From the NCBI GenBank assembly GCA_013115145.1, contig JAAPAO010000386.1, forward strand, positions 1 through 30,820: a stretch of 30,820 bases of DNA, given 5' to 3'. The DNA comes from Perkinsus chesapeaki. Taxonomy: Eukaryota; Perkinsozoa; Perkinsida; Perkinsidae. Under the pieces are notes generated by a model. That model saw nothing but the letters and a program-made list of their open reading frames with translations, did no database searches and was not told the DNA's origin. This document shows, in pieces, positions 9,050-19,474 of the stretch (position 1 is its first letter; each line of letters opens with the position of its first letter). A program made the position numbers and the translations under genes.

Positions 9050-12000
9050 ATGGGGAAATCGACATTGGATTTAACGCGAAACCAGCTCTTGTCGAAGTTT
9101 GGCGAATCGAAACGAGATATCATAGGTAAGCTTGGAGAAATGGCAAGGACCAGCAAGATTAACAAGATTTTTACCGGTGAGTTTGGACTTCTGCATCAGA
9201 TTCTGTGCTGAGAAGCTGCCATCGTAAACCAGTCGATTTGCAAGAATACCAAAAGGTCAGTTGAGCAGCTGGTTCGATTCGCCAGACTCGAGTGGGTTAC
9301 AATTCACATTTGTTTTACGCCGAAGGAGGGATTAATTTTGAAATGTCTCCAAGTACGTTACTTACGGTACGTATATAGGTGACCAGAGAGAATGGGGGGA
9401 TTCTGAGGGGGTTATCATTTGCGACTCAAAGGCAAATAATATCTAATATTTAATCGGAGTGAATTGCAAGCCAAGGTGCACTGTAAAGTTGAAGTGGGGG
9501 ACTTTGCTGAGAAATCTATTATTCCTTGGAAGCTGTTATCAGCTGCCATATCTTGGCCGATACATACAACAACTGGAACAAATCGCGACATGGTTCGGCG
9601 TGTAGATTCAGCGCATCGCTTCTAATCAGATTGAAGGTCTGGTTGCGAATGCGGTACGAGAAGCTCGACGAGCAAAGTCAAAAGCTGAGTCACGTCTCGA
9701 GGAGACTGTCCCTGAGAGTAGTCCTGCAATGTCCTGCTCCACCTACGCCTCTCTTTGATACAGGAAAAGCATCGATGAGATCGGATGTGAGCTCACGGAA
9801 CGACCCTAGATTGAAGCCAGTGGTCGATCTACCTAAACAGAGGCCATTCCATCTCCAACGTGCTCAAGTAGGCTGGAATTGGCTCGTTACTCCCCGTTCA
9901 ACAGTGGGCCCAATATAGTATACTTTCGTAGTAGTAGGGCACTAGTACTGCTACTAGAGTTGCTTGAGGGGCAGGCGGGCCTTCAGAATTCCGATACAAA
10001 AACGCACAGTTGAAACATTTGAGTCAGTATTCAGAACCAGGCAAAACAAAAGCAAACGCATTAGCTCTTAAATACATGGAAAGATGAACTTGCATGAATT
10101 GATTCATGAGCGTTCATTAAAATGATGGTTAATAACTTGCAATTAACAATTGAAATTAACTAGTACCATGCAACAATCACGTTCTTATGCCCTAAAACTT
10201 CGCCCGCCAACAACATCATCTCCTGGCACCTCCACGCCCCTCGGCTAAATTTAGAAATGTCGTAGCTATGCGGAGCGCTATGGTTCTGCATCGTGAACTA
10301 GGTGTTAAATACGGACTTACTTAGACTCACAGAAAGTATAGATTCAGCTCGCCAAAAATTATGAAATGGTTACATGCAGGAAATGGCGTTCGTTGTCCGT
10401 TATATCAAATAATATCTTCCAGGCGGCCAAAGCTGGTCTCGGTATTATACCTGTGGACCAATACGAGCTCATAGTTCAATACGATTCCCATATGCATAGC
10501 ATAGAAGAAAGGGAACGAATCAGGATGGAAAAGAAAAAGAAGGAAGTGGGTATCGTGCCTGTGTTACACGATGCAGAGCGCGGAGTTCTAATTGTCTGGG
10601 CTGTCAGGACTACAAGAATGCGCTTGATGCGCAGATGTCGGTGAAGCACGGCATCACGGCGAAGGAGACCGCGGCACGAGAAGGTGAAAGACTAGCTATG
10701 GTAAGTAGTATATTTCCTGGCGCGTGAGAAAGTTGGGGTTGGGTCCAGTTGGAAGCTCGAGAGCAATCGAGACGCGATGATGAGAAACGAGCGGCACTGA
10801 TGAAGCAGAAGAGGCTCGAGATGATACAGGCTGCTCAAGAGGTGTGCCAAGGGGATACGTAGCGCCTTTTTAACTATACGGCAATGTGTATATGGTGCGG
10901 GTGCAAATGTATTATTAAATATATGGTGAATAGATTGCATGCCACCTCCGATGCTGTGGAGACATTCTGTACCCAATGTGAGTATCCTGCTAGAACACCG
11001 AAGGGTGAAATGGGAACGCTCGTCACACATTGCATCATGAAGGCGTGCGGTACCGTTATGTTATCATCTATTCCTCGGCATAGAATGTTCGTCATCACGG
11101 ATATGCCGTACCATTACGATGATAGCATATGCTGCAGATGACATGCATTTCATAAGGTGCCAACAATATGTTTGTGCCTTACTCCCAAACAAGAGAGATA
11201 ATGCATCGTCCACGATTCTGGATTTCAGAAATCTGTTTACAGAATCTGGAAACTCATTTGAGTGACTTGAAATGGCTAGAGCACTCATCCGGCACAACTT
11301 GCGGCCCACAAGTGCTTTTTTCGTCGCAAGGTAAGAAAGCCACATCGCCACCCTCATAAAGCTCGAAAATAATTCTGCATTTCATGGATTCGCACCGTCA
11401 TGTAGTTGGGGGTGATCTCGCTATTAGGCTGAGCGATCGATACAGAGGAGGCAACGGCGTGAGATGGCTGAGAAAGAGGCGGAACGAAAAGAAGGATTAG
11501 AAAGGGTAAGGAAAGGGGGATTTAGCAACTCACTTTTGAAACCGTGTCTTTCAAGCGGTTTACATCTGCGAAATATATTGACTATTCGAGAAATATTGGT
11601 ATTACTATCATTGAATTCCTTAGAGAGCTTCTTATATGTCTATTACACAGTGAAATAGCTGCTGTACGAGCCGATGTGGTGCTCGGTCAACTTGGTAGGC
11701 GAGCACATTAAGCAAGCAGACTGCTTCAAACAGTGGCGGAAGAACCTCCCACCTCTATGAAAATATGCCCCTTTATGGTTCGAATTGCGAAGGAATAACT
11801 GGTTTCATTATAGAAAATACGCTTCTCGTGCTTCGCGAGTCGTGGAAAAGTAAACATGGTACCTGCTCCCACGGTTGCGGGCCCCACCAAAGCAACCCAT
11901 AGTTATTCTATGACTCCCTGTTATAAATCAGATGCAACGAGAGGCACGTGAGGCTGCAGTCGAGGAGAAGAGACGAGCTGCTGCTAACAGGAGACGTATT

Positions 12001-14175
12001 ATGGACATCAACCAGGATATTAAAGGTCGGTCTTATAACGTGGAGAGAATGGGAATTCTACTATTTCAGATGCAATTGACGCAAAACAGAAGGCGAAGAA
12101 GGAGGAAGCTGAACAAGCAGAGATCCTTATAAAACAGCAGGCAAGCGGTCGCCTTTGGTTTCCGACCTCCACACTTGGCCTGTTGGACAGTTGGCTGCGG
12201 CAGAGGCAAATGAGAAGGCCAAGATTGACGCTTTGAACAAACTGAAAGATAGGATAAAGCAAATCTCCAACACGATCGGGAAAGCTGTCGGTGACGAGAA
12301 CAAAGTAGGCTGTGCGTTGACATAAGATATTTGTACTCTTCATTTTATGTTGGATGCGACACGAAACCGACTGGCAGTCGGCGACTGCAACCTAGGCATT
12401 TTGCTTCGAAGCTTCCCATCGGCTTTGTCAGATAGGATTCGTTCGGAAAACCGAGACCTCAAGTCTATGTGTTGTGGAAAATGGATCACTTCACCGCTAT
12501 GGACTATCTAACCTCCTGTGCATCCACAATCTCCTAGTCGAATCGCTACAGAAAATATTCTCTCGATGCCGATTGAGGGGAAAATCGGCCGGAAATTCCG
12601 GTCGATGGTCCGGTCCGGTCGGTCGGGGTTTGAGGGAAATTTCACACAATTCCGGTCCGGAATTGTGTGAAATTTCCCCAACATTTTCTTTCCTAGGACC
12701 TGCACGCATTCATTGGGTGTTTTGAGCGATACTTATACATTTAGTACCAGTTGTCAGTGCAATTGCTCAGAAACGGGAAGAGGAAGAGGACCGCCGACTT
12801 GAGGCTCATTTGCGTGCAGCAGAAATTGCCTCCAGAAAAGTAAGGGCGGCCAATATGTGGCTGCGTCCCGTTTATGTTTAAAGTTTATGGCGAAAATGGC
12901 TATGTGAGCTCTCCTCCATTCAAGGCGAGAAGTGCTACGCTTATTTTTTCGGATGATCGTCGAAGATACAGAGCGTCGATCCTGGAAAGGGCTGTCCGTT
13001 TTCGAATAGTAGATTCCTGTATGTGTTAGGCCGATGCCGATAAGCGCTCAAGGCAAGAAAAGGCGAAAAAGGATATGCTAGACACGCTTGCACAACAGGT
13101 AAAATCTTCCGAGTGCGAAGCTTGGAGTTGCCTTTTAGGTTCAAGAGAAGGCGGAGCTGAGGAAGCTCGAAGCCAATAGCAATAAACTCCAAGTGAGCCG
13201 GCTAGCGAAGCTTCGCTAACATTGTGATAAATAACCGTTCATTAGAGTGGACGGTTTGCTGAGAGCTGATACATCGGCTAAGTCAATCCAGCAACCGAGT
13301 CTCGAAGTAGAATTCGTGTAGCTATGATACTAGCTTGTAGTTTGGTCATATCGATTCATTCGCTATCACAAATAGGCTGCCTATTTGATGTCATTGAAGC
13401 AACCGCAATGAGTGCCTATTATAGGCACTCATTGCGGTTGCTTCAATTATATAATATTACGCTCTGACTGATGGCCATGTGTGCTCGTTTCTCAGCGTCC
13501 TTACATTTGCTGAGCAAATTTTACTCATTAGCTTCCGTCGACGTGGTCAGGAAAGGATCCAGCCTTACGGTCAGTGTTCCCAACGCGGAAATATAACAGA
13601 ATTTTATGTGTGAAAATATGATCCTAGACCCGAAGTGCACTTCCTCTGGGAACATGTAATTGATGTATCTCAATTATTTCCTCGAGATGATATGTCATCA
13701 TTGATAGCGACTAGTGGGCTCTATGTAGGGTAAGGTGTCGAGAGAGATGGCATTGGAGGCGTTGCGAAAGGAAGCTGAGGAAGAGGAAGACAGGAAACGT
13801 ATGAGGGCAAATATGGACAAAGAGCTCGTAAAGGCGTTGTCAGCAGCGCACTCGACATGCCCTGCTCGATTCAGGAAAAGCAAATACGCTTTGTTAATTT
13901 GACTACCGAGGAAGACAGGATGGACGCCGATCTGCAACGTCGCGAGCTAGAGTTCAATCAACCTCTGTTCCGGTATTTTACTTGGTGTCTAGCCAATTAT
14001 CTTACGCTTCTGATTATCTATCAGCGCTCTATATATTAAAACTTTCAAAAGGTTTACCTCTTAGAATCTTGAATGTGCTACGCTTGGAGAGAGAGTTTGT
14101 CTATTACTGTGGTATGTCAGGCAAATGGCAAGTCGCAAGTTTAAAGAGGAAAAGACCAATAAGCTCCTATTGTAA
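9050..14175 (+). CDS. Long charged coiled-coil protein, about 20 exons, about 545 aa
   Basis: From 9630 the exon chain is secure: 9630-9717, 9764-9867, 10423-10545, 10608-10700, 10749-10841, 11446-11505, 11932-12025, 12070-12140, 12191-12304, 12771-12839, 13030-13098, 13139-13192, 13729-13827, 13875-13972, 14121-14175 (TAA). Every junction keeps phase. Residues from about 190 are Arg/Lys/Glu/Ala-rich helix (DYKNALDAQMS, RRQRREMAEKEAERKEGLER, EALRKEAEEEEDRKRMRANM). The C-terminus is RKFKEEKTNKLLL. The 12141-12190 intron is GC-AG. The N-terminal part is less sure: likely exons are 9050-9125, 9200-9255, 9286-9366, 9408-9431 and 9476-9592, needing introns of 28-44 nt. It resembles trichohyalin/plectin-homology-type axoneme or basal-body proteins, plausible in a zoospore-forming protist, but I cannot name it. 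9050-9592 could be a separate gene. Confidence 0.75.
12634..12678. repeat. Perfect 22+1+22 inverted repeat
   Basis: The arms 12634-12655 and 12657-12678 are exactly complementary around a single T at 12656. It sits in the 466-nt intron (12305-12770) of the coiled-coil gene, preceded by GGTCCGGTCCGGTCGGTCGG-type GC-rich repeats at 12590-12630. Confidence 0.95.
13369..13447. repeat. Paired perfect inverted repeats, 9+1+9 and 27+1+27
   Basis: 13369-13387 is CAAATAGGC-T-GCCTATTTG. Five nucleotides later, 13393-13447 has perfect 27-nt arms around T13420. Both lie in the intron 13193-13728 of the coiled-coil gene. Both centres contain a short GCCTAT core (GCCTATT in the first, GCCTATTATAGGC in the second), so one may have seeded the other. 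Confidence 0.95.
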
Positions 14176-14320
14176 TCACACGCTCATCCTACTGCACGTT
14201 GCTGAAGTAGATGAGATGAAGTTGTTATCTACCGGTAGTTGCGTTCGTAGCCACCTGTAACGCCGAGACAAAACACTTTCAGCGTTTATTCGGGAGTATT
14301 GAGAACCGCTCACTATCTTG

Positions 14321-15304
14321 CTATCGAGGTGTCAAACCGCAGATTCTAATCGGCCAACGGGAAGAAAATTTTATATTAGTTAACTCGTTAAAGCCGGTAA
14401 AACCGGAGAACACACCAATTGGTTCTTTATCAAAATGGCGAAGCCATTGTGATGAATTTATTCCCCTCTTTTCCTGGCCAATGTCTACGAAGAAGTGATA
14501 AAGGTCAACAGTTAAGACTAGTAACTACGGACAGTCGTGGGCTCCGTTGCAGCATGCCAGCATATCCCCGGCGGACATCAAAGCCTTCTTCTGGCCCTTC
14601 GATTCCATGCACACTCTGTAGTTGAAGGCTTCGGTGACAGCAAGTGCCCAGCAGCTACCGCAGTCCGATTGGTCCCTGCAAATTGAGGCACAGCTGCGCA
14701 AGTGATCGATATTCGCCTACCTGACATGTCCAATAATATCTTTGCATTCATTGAACCCAACGCGAGCATCGAAGCTATCGGGCAAGGTCTGTAGATCGTC
14801 TCCTAAGTAGTCTTTCTGGGCAAGTGATCCTGACCTGTCTATGAAGGTACCGCACAGCCTCTTGGCGTCGCGAATGGTGAGCCCTGCAACACAATGGTGA
14901 GACTATCATGGTCAGAGTTGAGTGAGACTACCTTCAAATCTGCCCTGCTTGACAGAAGCTGTCCATCTGCTTTGTTTAGAGTTGATCTCATCAACGAGGC
15001 CCTGCAGGATTGCAGGCTTAGTCTCATCGAAAAGATCGGATATATCATCTCCTGAAATAGCCTTGGCTGGCGTTCCCAACTCCTCTGCGAAGCGGCCGAA
15101 GTGTTCAGCTTCTTCATCACTCGTATACGAATGCCCTGACCAAAAGTAGTCACGAGGGTGGTGCCCGCAAACGGCGACACCTTTGCGATGCCTGAGTTCA
15201 TCGAACATGAACTTGACAGACTTAAGTTCATCTACAACGATGCCTGACGCTAGATATAAAGAAAGGATGAGTGTCATGACGACTGTTGAAGGATAGGGGG
15301 TCAT
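14321..15304 (-). CDS. Cathepsin B-like cysteine protease (C1), truncated after the active-site cysteine half
   Basis: Exons on the minus strand are 15304-14932, 14883-14721, 14675-14533 and 14484-14321, with introns of 48, 45 and 48 nt. The start carries a signal peptide (VVMTLILSLYLASGIV). A propeptide shows the cathepsin B motif AKRLCGTF. The mature enzyme begins LPDSFDAR (about residue 158), followed by DQSDCGSCWALAVTEAFN with the nucleophile Cys near residue 187 and the oxyanion Gln near 181. Next come SAGDMLACCNGAHD and a less certain last exon (SSQWLRHFDKEPIGVFSG) that ends in TAG. The expected His and Asn catalytic residues, occluding loop and C-terminal domain are missing. Only 145 nt separate this stop from the convergent coiled-coil gene. 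It is therefore a truncated or pseudo-enzyme, unless the assembly lost the end. It would be secreted or lysosomal. Confidence 0.8.
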
Positions 15305-16478
15305 TGGATCCGAACGTCCGGCTTACTGTATGATATCAGTAAGAACAGTCCCAGGAATAACTTACACCCCATGGCTAACCACGGGCGCCGAAAACCCTAA
15401 CGACGTGTTGCTTGTTCCTCGTTCATATGGTCGAACACAAGGCGAGAAGGGAGTCTACAAAGGCTTCTACTTATTCAGCTTACATTCGCAGGAGGATTTA
15501 GCTGTGCGCGCATGTACAAGGGAGCGAGCGGCGCGCAATGAATAACACGAAGTTAGGCTAACGTATGCGTGCAACCGTGTAGATCACATAGCTAATGGCA
15601 AACTGTGCAACTATTTACGAAGGGCAGTGAAAAGATAACCATTCTCAGCTACCTACACTGACTAAGTTAAACTGAAATCCTAGCAGTGCTAGGCTAGCAC
15701 AGCTAATCTCAAGCTAGTGCGGTGCACTAAGTGCACATAGAGTGACATAGCCCATAATCTATTTCGTTCTGTGGCCATGTCGAGCCGCGCTTCTAAGTGA
15801 GGCGTGATATGCTACGAACTGACTCATATTTGATCAATAACTGACAGTTATTGCTGCGAGCAGTCGTTCGGCTTCCACCATCCCCACTTCGCTTGTGGCT
15901 TCAGTCGATGCGGCAAGTATCGGGGGCTGCGCTCAAGGAGACAAGCTTCAAAAGGCAAGGAGGGATATGAAGAACTTATCGTGCAGCACTACAGTATTCT
16001 GGTTCCTTTGTTGTGTTATCCTTAGGAGTTCATCAACTAATACCGCGCCACTCGCGCCTCATAGCGTAAGGCGTTTTAAGGTGAGGTGAGCGAGGTGCAC
16101 CTTATAGTCAAAATAGTAAGGTTGTGAAGGAGCCTTGCCGAAAAATTGTAAGGCGCCTTAAGGTTTTTGCACCTTGTGACGTCTAGTGAAATATGCCCCC
16201 GGACCTCCTCCAGTAATGCTTGACAGCACAGCTAATATCTCAGCTACAGGAGTATACGAGTTCATGAATACCTTCATTCATCTATGTCTAAGACATAATG
16301 TCTTCAGGTATGCAGCTACTGCGTGGCGCGTCACGCGCTCCCTGGAGCATTCCTGCGCTAAGTCAGTGTGACTTCATTGATACTTGGTTTTTCCCAAGCC
16401 TGCCTCTACCAGAATATGTCTGGGTGCCAAAGTCGGTCTCAAGGACCCGGGTGTAGTCATCGCTGTGTACTTCACTTC
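15305..16478. other. Spacer between divergent protease genes
   Basis: The cathepsin B-like gene reads left and the aspartic protease reads right, so this 1.17 kb should hold both promoters. The frames open at 15330-15545, 15895-16089 and 16186-16371 show no domain or conservation. Local features: GTGCTAG-G-CTAGCAC near 15689-15703, and a cluster of related AAGGCG/TTAAGG/GGTGCACC words at about 16066-16175. Confidence 0.45.
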
Positions 16479-17657
16479 ATGCGGGTTGCTTCATTCATGT
16501 TTGGAATTTTGGGTTCAGTTAGCCTACCCGTTGGTGATGGACACTTGCTAGAACTCGACGCCGTACATGGAAATATACCTGGTTATGAAGGTCGGCCTGG
16601 CTTATATTGTCATATCAAGGATCTAGGGTTGTGGGCTGTGGTGGACACTGGCGCCCCGATATTCCACTTAATCTGGAGGGAATGGTTTGAGTCTGTCATG
16701 GGCCCCCATTCATGTGGTCTCTTACACGCTGGTTGTTATGTATGCAAGACTCCATGTGATCCTCGGCATGCCGTAACTCGTGTTGAAACTTTTTTAGATG
16801 GTACAAGCATAAATATCTTCGAGCATGAAGATGACTTGAAGATAGGGTCTGTGGACGTGGGCAAAATGAAGTTCCAGCTTACATTTGGCCAAGATCCCCC
16901 ACCTAGTGTATACCCGGTTTTCAATCTACTCGGTTTGAGACGACAACCCGAAGGCGGTTTCCCCCCGCTGCTCTACCAATTGATTGATAAGAAGCCCAAA
17001 ATGGTAAACAGCAAAACATTCGCTATTTAGCTTGATGAAAAAGCTCCTAACAGGGACTTATATTTTGGCAAGGTCCTATTGGGTGGTGGTGACCCAAACC
17101 GCTACAAGCACCCATTACTATACCTGACTTTTACAGATGCAACATATTATATGGTACCACTGAGTAGTATGCAAGTTGGTGATGGTCATCCACCTATAGG
17201 TATTTACTGGAACATATTGCTCGATAGTGGGAGCAACGCACTGGTTGTACCACCAATTCACTTTGACGCAATTATGGAAGATATCTCTGAAGCGGTTGGA
17301 CAGCCGCTTAGGTGGAATCCGGCAGCTAAGCTATGGTTAATTCCGTGTAGCTACTATAACTCAATGCCAAAGTTGATGCTTAACTTGGGCCCTAAAGGGG
17401 AGGTTCCCATCATTATGAGTAATGTTAATTATGTGCGTCCAGATAGCAAAGGCGAGAAATGCTCGATTATGATCTTAAAACGGGATATACCTTACTGGAT
17501 CCTTCCCGCTTCGGCTTTAATCGGGTATTACTTCGAGTTTCAAATAGATAATAGACGAGTGGGAATTGCTGAAACTGTTACTCAAAGTACTTCCCTCCGT
17601 CACTTCAACGGGTCGGTACTCGCCGGATCTCCGAGTGGTGCAAAGTTATCTATTTAG
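16479..17657 (+). CDS. Pepsin-like aspartic protease (A1 family), secreted
   Basis: The reading begins at Met 16479 with a signal peptide (RVASFMFGILGSVSLP) and gives about 383 residues, a normal pepsin length. Catalytic aspartates lie in VVDTGAP (about residue 56) and LLDSGSN (about 240). PVFNLLGLR matches the FDGILGL position and the C-terminus (IPYWILPASALIGYYFEFQI, then RVGIAE) is canonical. The usual flap tyrosine context is not recognisable (DGTSINIFEHEDDLKIG). Between the two lobes the same frame meets one TAG at 17028-17030. It ends a 27-nt GT...AG segment (17004-17030) whose removal restores a continuous protein joining KKPKM to LDEKAPNRDLYFG. So the options are an ultrashort intron, read-through, or a disabled gene. 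Cysteines (GLLHAGCYVCKTPCD) suggest disulfides. Likely role: digestion in the secretory or vacuolar pathway. Confidence 0.85.
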
Positions 17658-18297
17658 TCAACCTCCACTTGGGCAGGTAGATGCCTTAGCTGATATGATC
17701 TGACCATAGACTAAGGACTCGACCAGCTTCCAAGTCTTTGAACTATTCCACTCAGATGTATTATCAATCTTTGTCTCTTCATATGTCTGCGTGCTCAAGC
17801 GCACGAGTGCTTCGCTCGGGCCGAGCTATGGCAGTCGTTCATCAACACAAGTGTTACGGTCGTAGGCAGGCCCTTGTTAATAGGTTAAGGTGCTTCGGTT
17901 TGTTGAATCCTATAACCTATTGAATCAGAAGTATTGATAAGTCCTTTCCCTTTTTGAGACCTTAATGGCTCAGAGTTCAGTCCAGAGTGGCAATCAGGCA
18001 GATGCGTACAACTCCTACCCAAGTCTGATTCTGTTTTTGTAGACCGATCACAGTTCCTACCCAAAACCCATCAACCCGACTCGTCCGTGAGGGACGTATC
18101 AATCTGTCTATCTGTATCTTTATCTATAATTCTGTGATCCGATTTTCCAATACCTCCATAGCGTTCCATTTCCGAACAACTGTTCCAACTTGAACTTTCA
18201 AGTGAAACAAGAGGTACCCTGATCATGGCCTCCACCGATGAAGGAAAGCAACAGCCTTGCCAAGGCGTGGAACAATAACTATCATTTCCGAATTAAG
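17658..18297. other. Intergenic, mostly no gene
   Basis: Nothing convincing is coded here. A short frame from ATG 18238 (MKESNSLAKAWNNNYHFRIK, then a GTGAGT donor at 18297) looks like a first exon but I could not connect it in phase to the next coding-like stretch. Confidence 0.35.
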
Positions 18298-18533
18298 TGA
18301 GTCGTACGGAGAAATGTTATCAAGTTGATAACGCGACAACATCGCAGGCACTCGTTCTTGCACGTTCGTTCGTTAAGGAAATGCAACTCTTGAAAGTCTT
18401 GTAACTCCCCTTACAGATGAGCCATATTTTATTGAGGGAGATTGTCGAGCAAAGAGAGAAGGGTATCCCGCACTCTGACGAGCCCGATGGCTGTGGTGAC
18501 CGTGGCCACTGGCTGTTCAAACTTCAACTCTGA
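18298..18533 (+). CDS. Possible small protein, exon structure unresolved
   Basis: Two plus-strand stretches look coding. In 18350-18398, ALVLARSFVKEMQLLK runs up to a GT. After an AG at 18416, a frame from 18417 to a TGA at 18531-18533 reads MSHILLREIVEQREKGIPHS and DEPDGCGDRGHWLFKLQL. Joining them needs a 21-nt intron (GTCTTG...TTACAG), shorter than any secure intron here. A possible first exon is 18238-18296. A perfect 8+1+8 inverted repeat lies at 18316-18332. No domain recognised. The antisense frame 18320-18520 is judged a shadow. Confidence 0.3.
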
Positions 18534-18746
18534 GCTACCCATTCATGGGCTACCACTCAACATCGTTATGAAGCATTATTCTGATTTCAATACTCGTGAT
18601 TACATTATTCAGATTGAAGAAAGATTCGAGTGTTCTGTGGCGGATTCAAAATGTTATCATTTGTCTTCTAGCGATCGTTTCTAAAGCTTGAAAGTTTCTT
18701 GTTGTGAGTTATCTCAGAACGCAAGTACAACAAAAACAAAGACAAT

Positions 18747-19266
18747 TCAAATGCTATGGCCAGTGTTGATGCCAACTGCGCTCAAACTAGTGATCGGTTG
18801 CGGTGTAATAACAGAAGCTTCAACATCCGCCTTGCGCTTCTTAACCTGACATTGAAGATCATAAATGTTCCACGAGCTGCCACACTCACCAAATCTAACG
18901 CCGTATCCCCAGCTGCGATGACATACGGACAAGTACGAGAATCCGGACCATCTAGCTTGGAAGGCAGGAGGGGTAGGACCAACCGTAACTGTCAGAGTAA
19001 AGTTGAGCATCCGGTCCATTTGGGGGGGGGAGTTGCATGAAGCATACCCATGAGTTCGGTCCGAAAATCTCCTCAATGTTGGTTAATACTGAACCGGAGT
19101 CGTAGAATCGGGGACCTATTGGGCACCAAGTCTTCGGAGCAATCTCTAGAAATCTGAAAGAAACGACGGTACCGATATATTCCAAGTATCCGACTCTACA
19201 TGAAAGAAGAGAGATTCCATCGGGGACAATAACAAAAAATAACAACTGCAACGTCTGAGTATGCAA
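18747..19266 (-). CDS. Possible secreted cysteine-containing protein broken at a C9 run
   Basis: From Met 19266 a hydrophobic start (LQLLFFVIVPDGISLLSC) resembles a signal peptide. The frame then reads VSFRFLEIAPKTWCPIGPRF, TNIEEIFGPNSWVCFMQLPP and reaches nine consecutive C (plus-strand G9 at 19022-19030). Beyond the run the original frame dies within 20 codons. A one-nucleotide shift enters a long frame (MDRMLNFTLTVTVGPTPPAF, SYLSVCHRSWGYGVRFGEC, SSWNIYDLQCQVKKRKADVE) ending at 18747. An alternative is a GTATGC intron of 58 nt leading into a third open frame (DSRTCPYVIAAGDTALDLV). So either a homopolymer sequencing error or slippage mutation splits a roughly 190-residue protein, or the gene is spliced. 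No family recognised. It lies 208 nt downstream of the DHHC gene on the same strand. Confidence 0.45.
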
Positions 19267-19474
19267 ACGGCAAAGCCGAGCAAGGAGCTAACTGTTGAGG
19301 CGGTGAACGGTCTTGGACCATCTCGAAGTATCGCAGTTCCCTATTCTATATATCGCGTATTGAACCCCTCTGGGTCCTATAATCTCCTCAACACCCGCAT
19401 TAACACACTCTTTTTGATCTAGAGGACCCTATCGCAACCCTTTCCACATCGACACACATACATTTACTCGTAGC

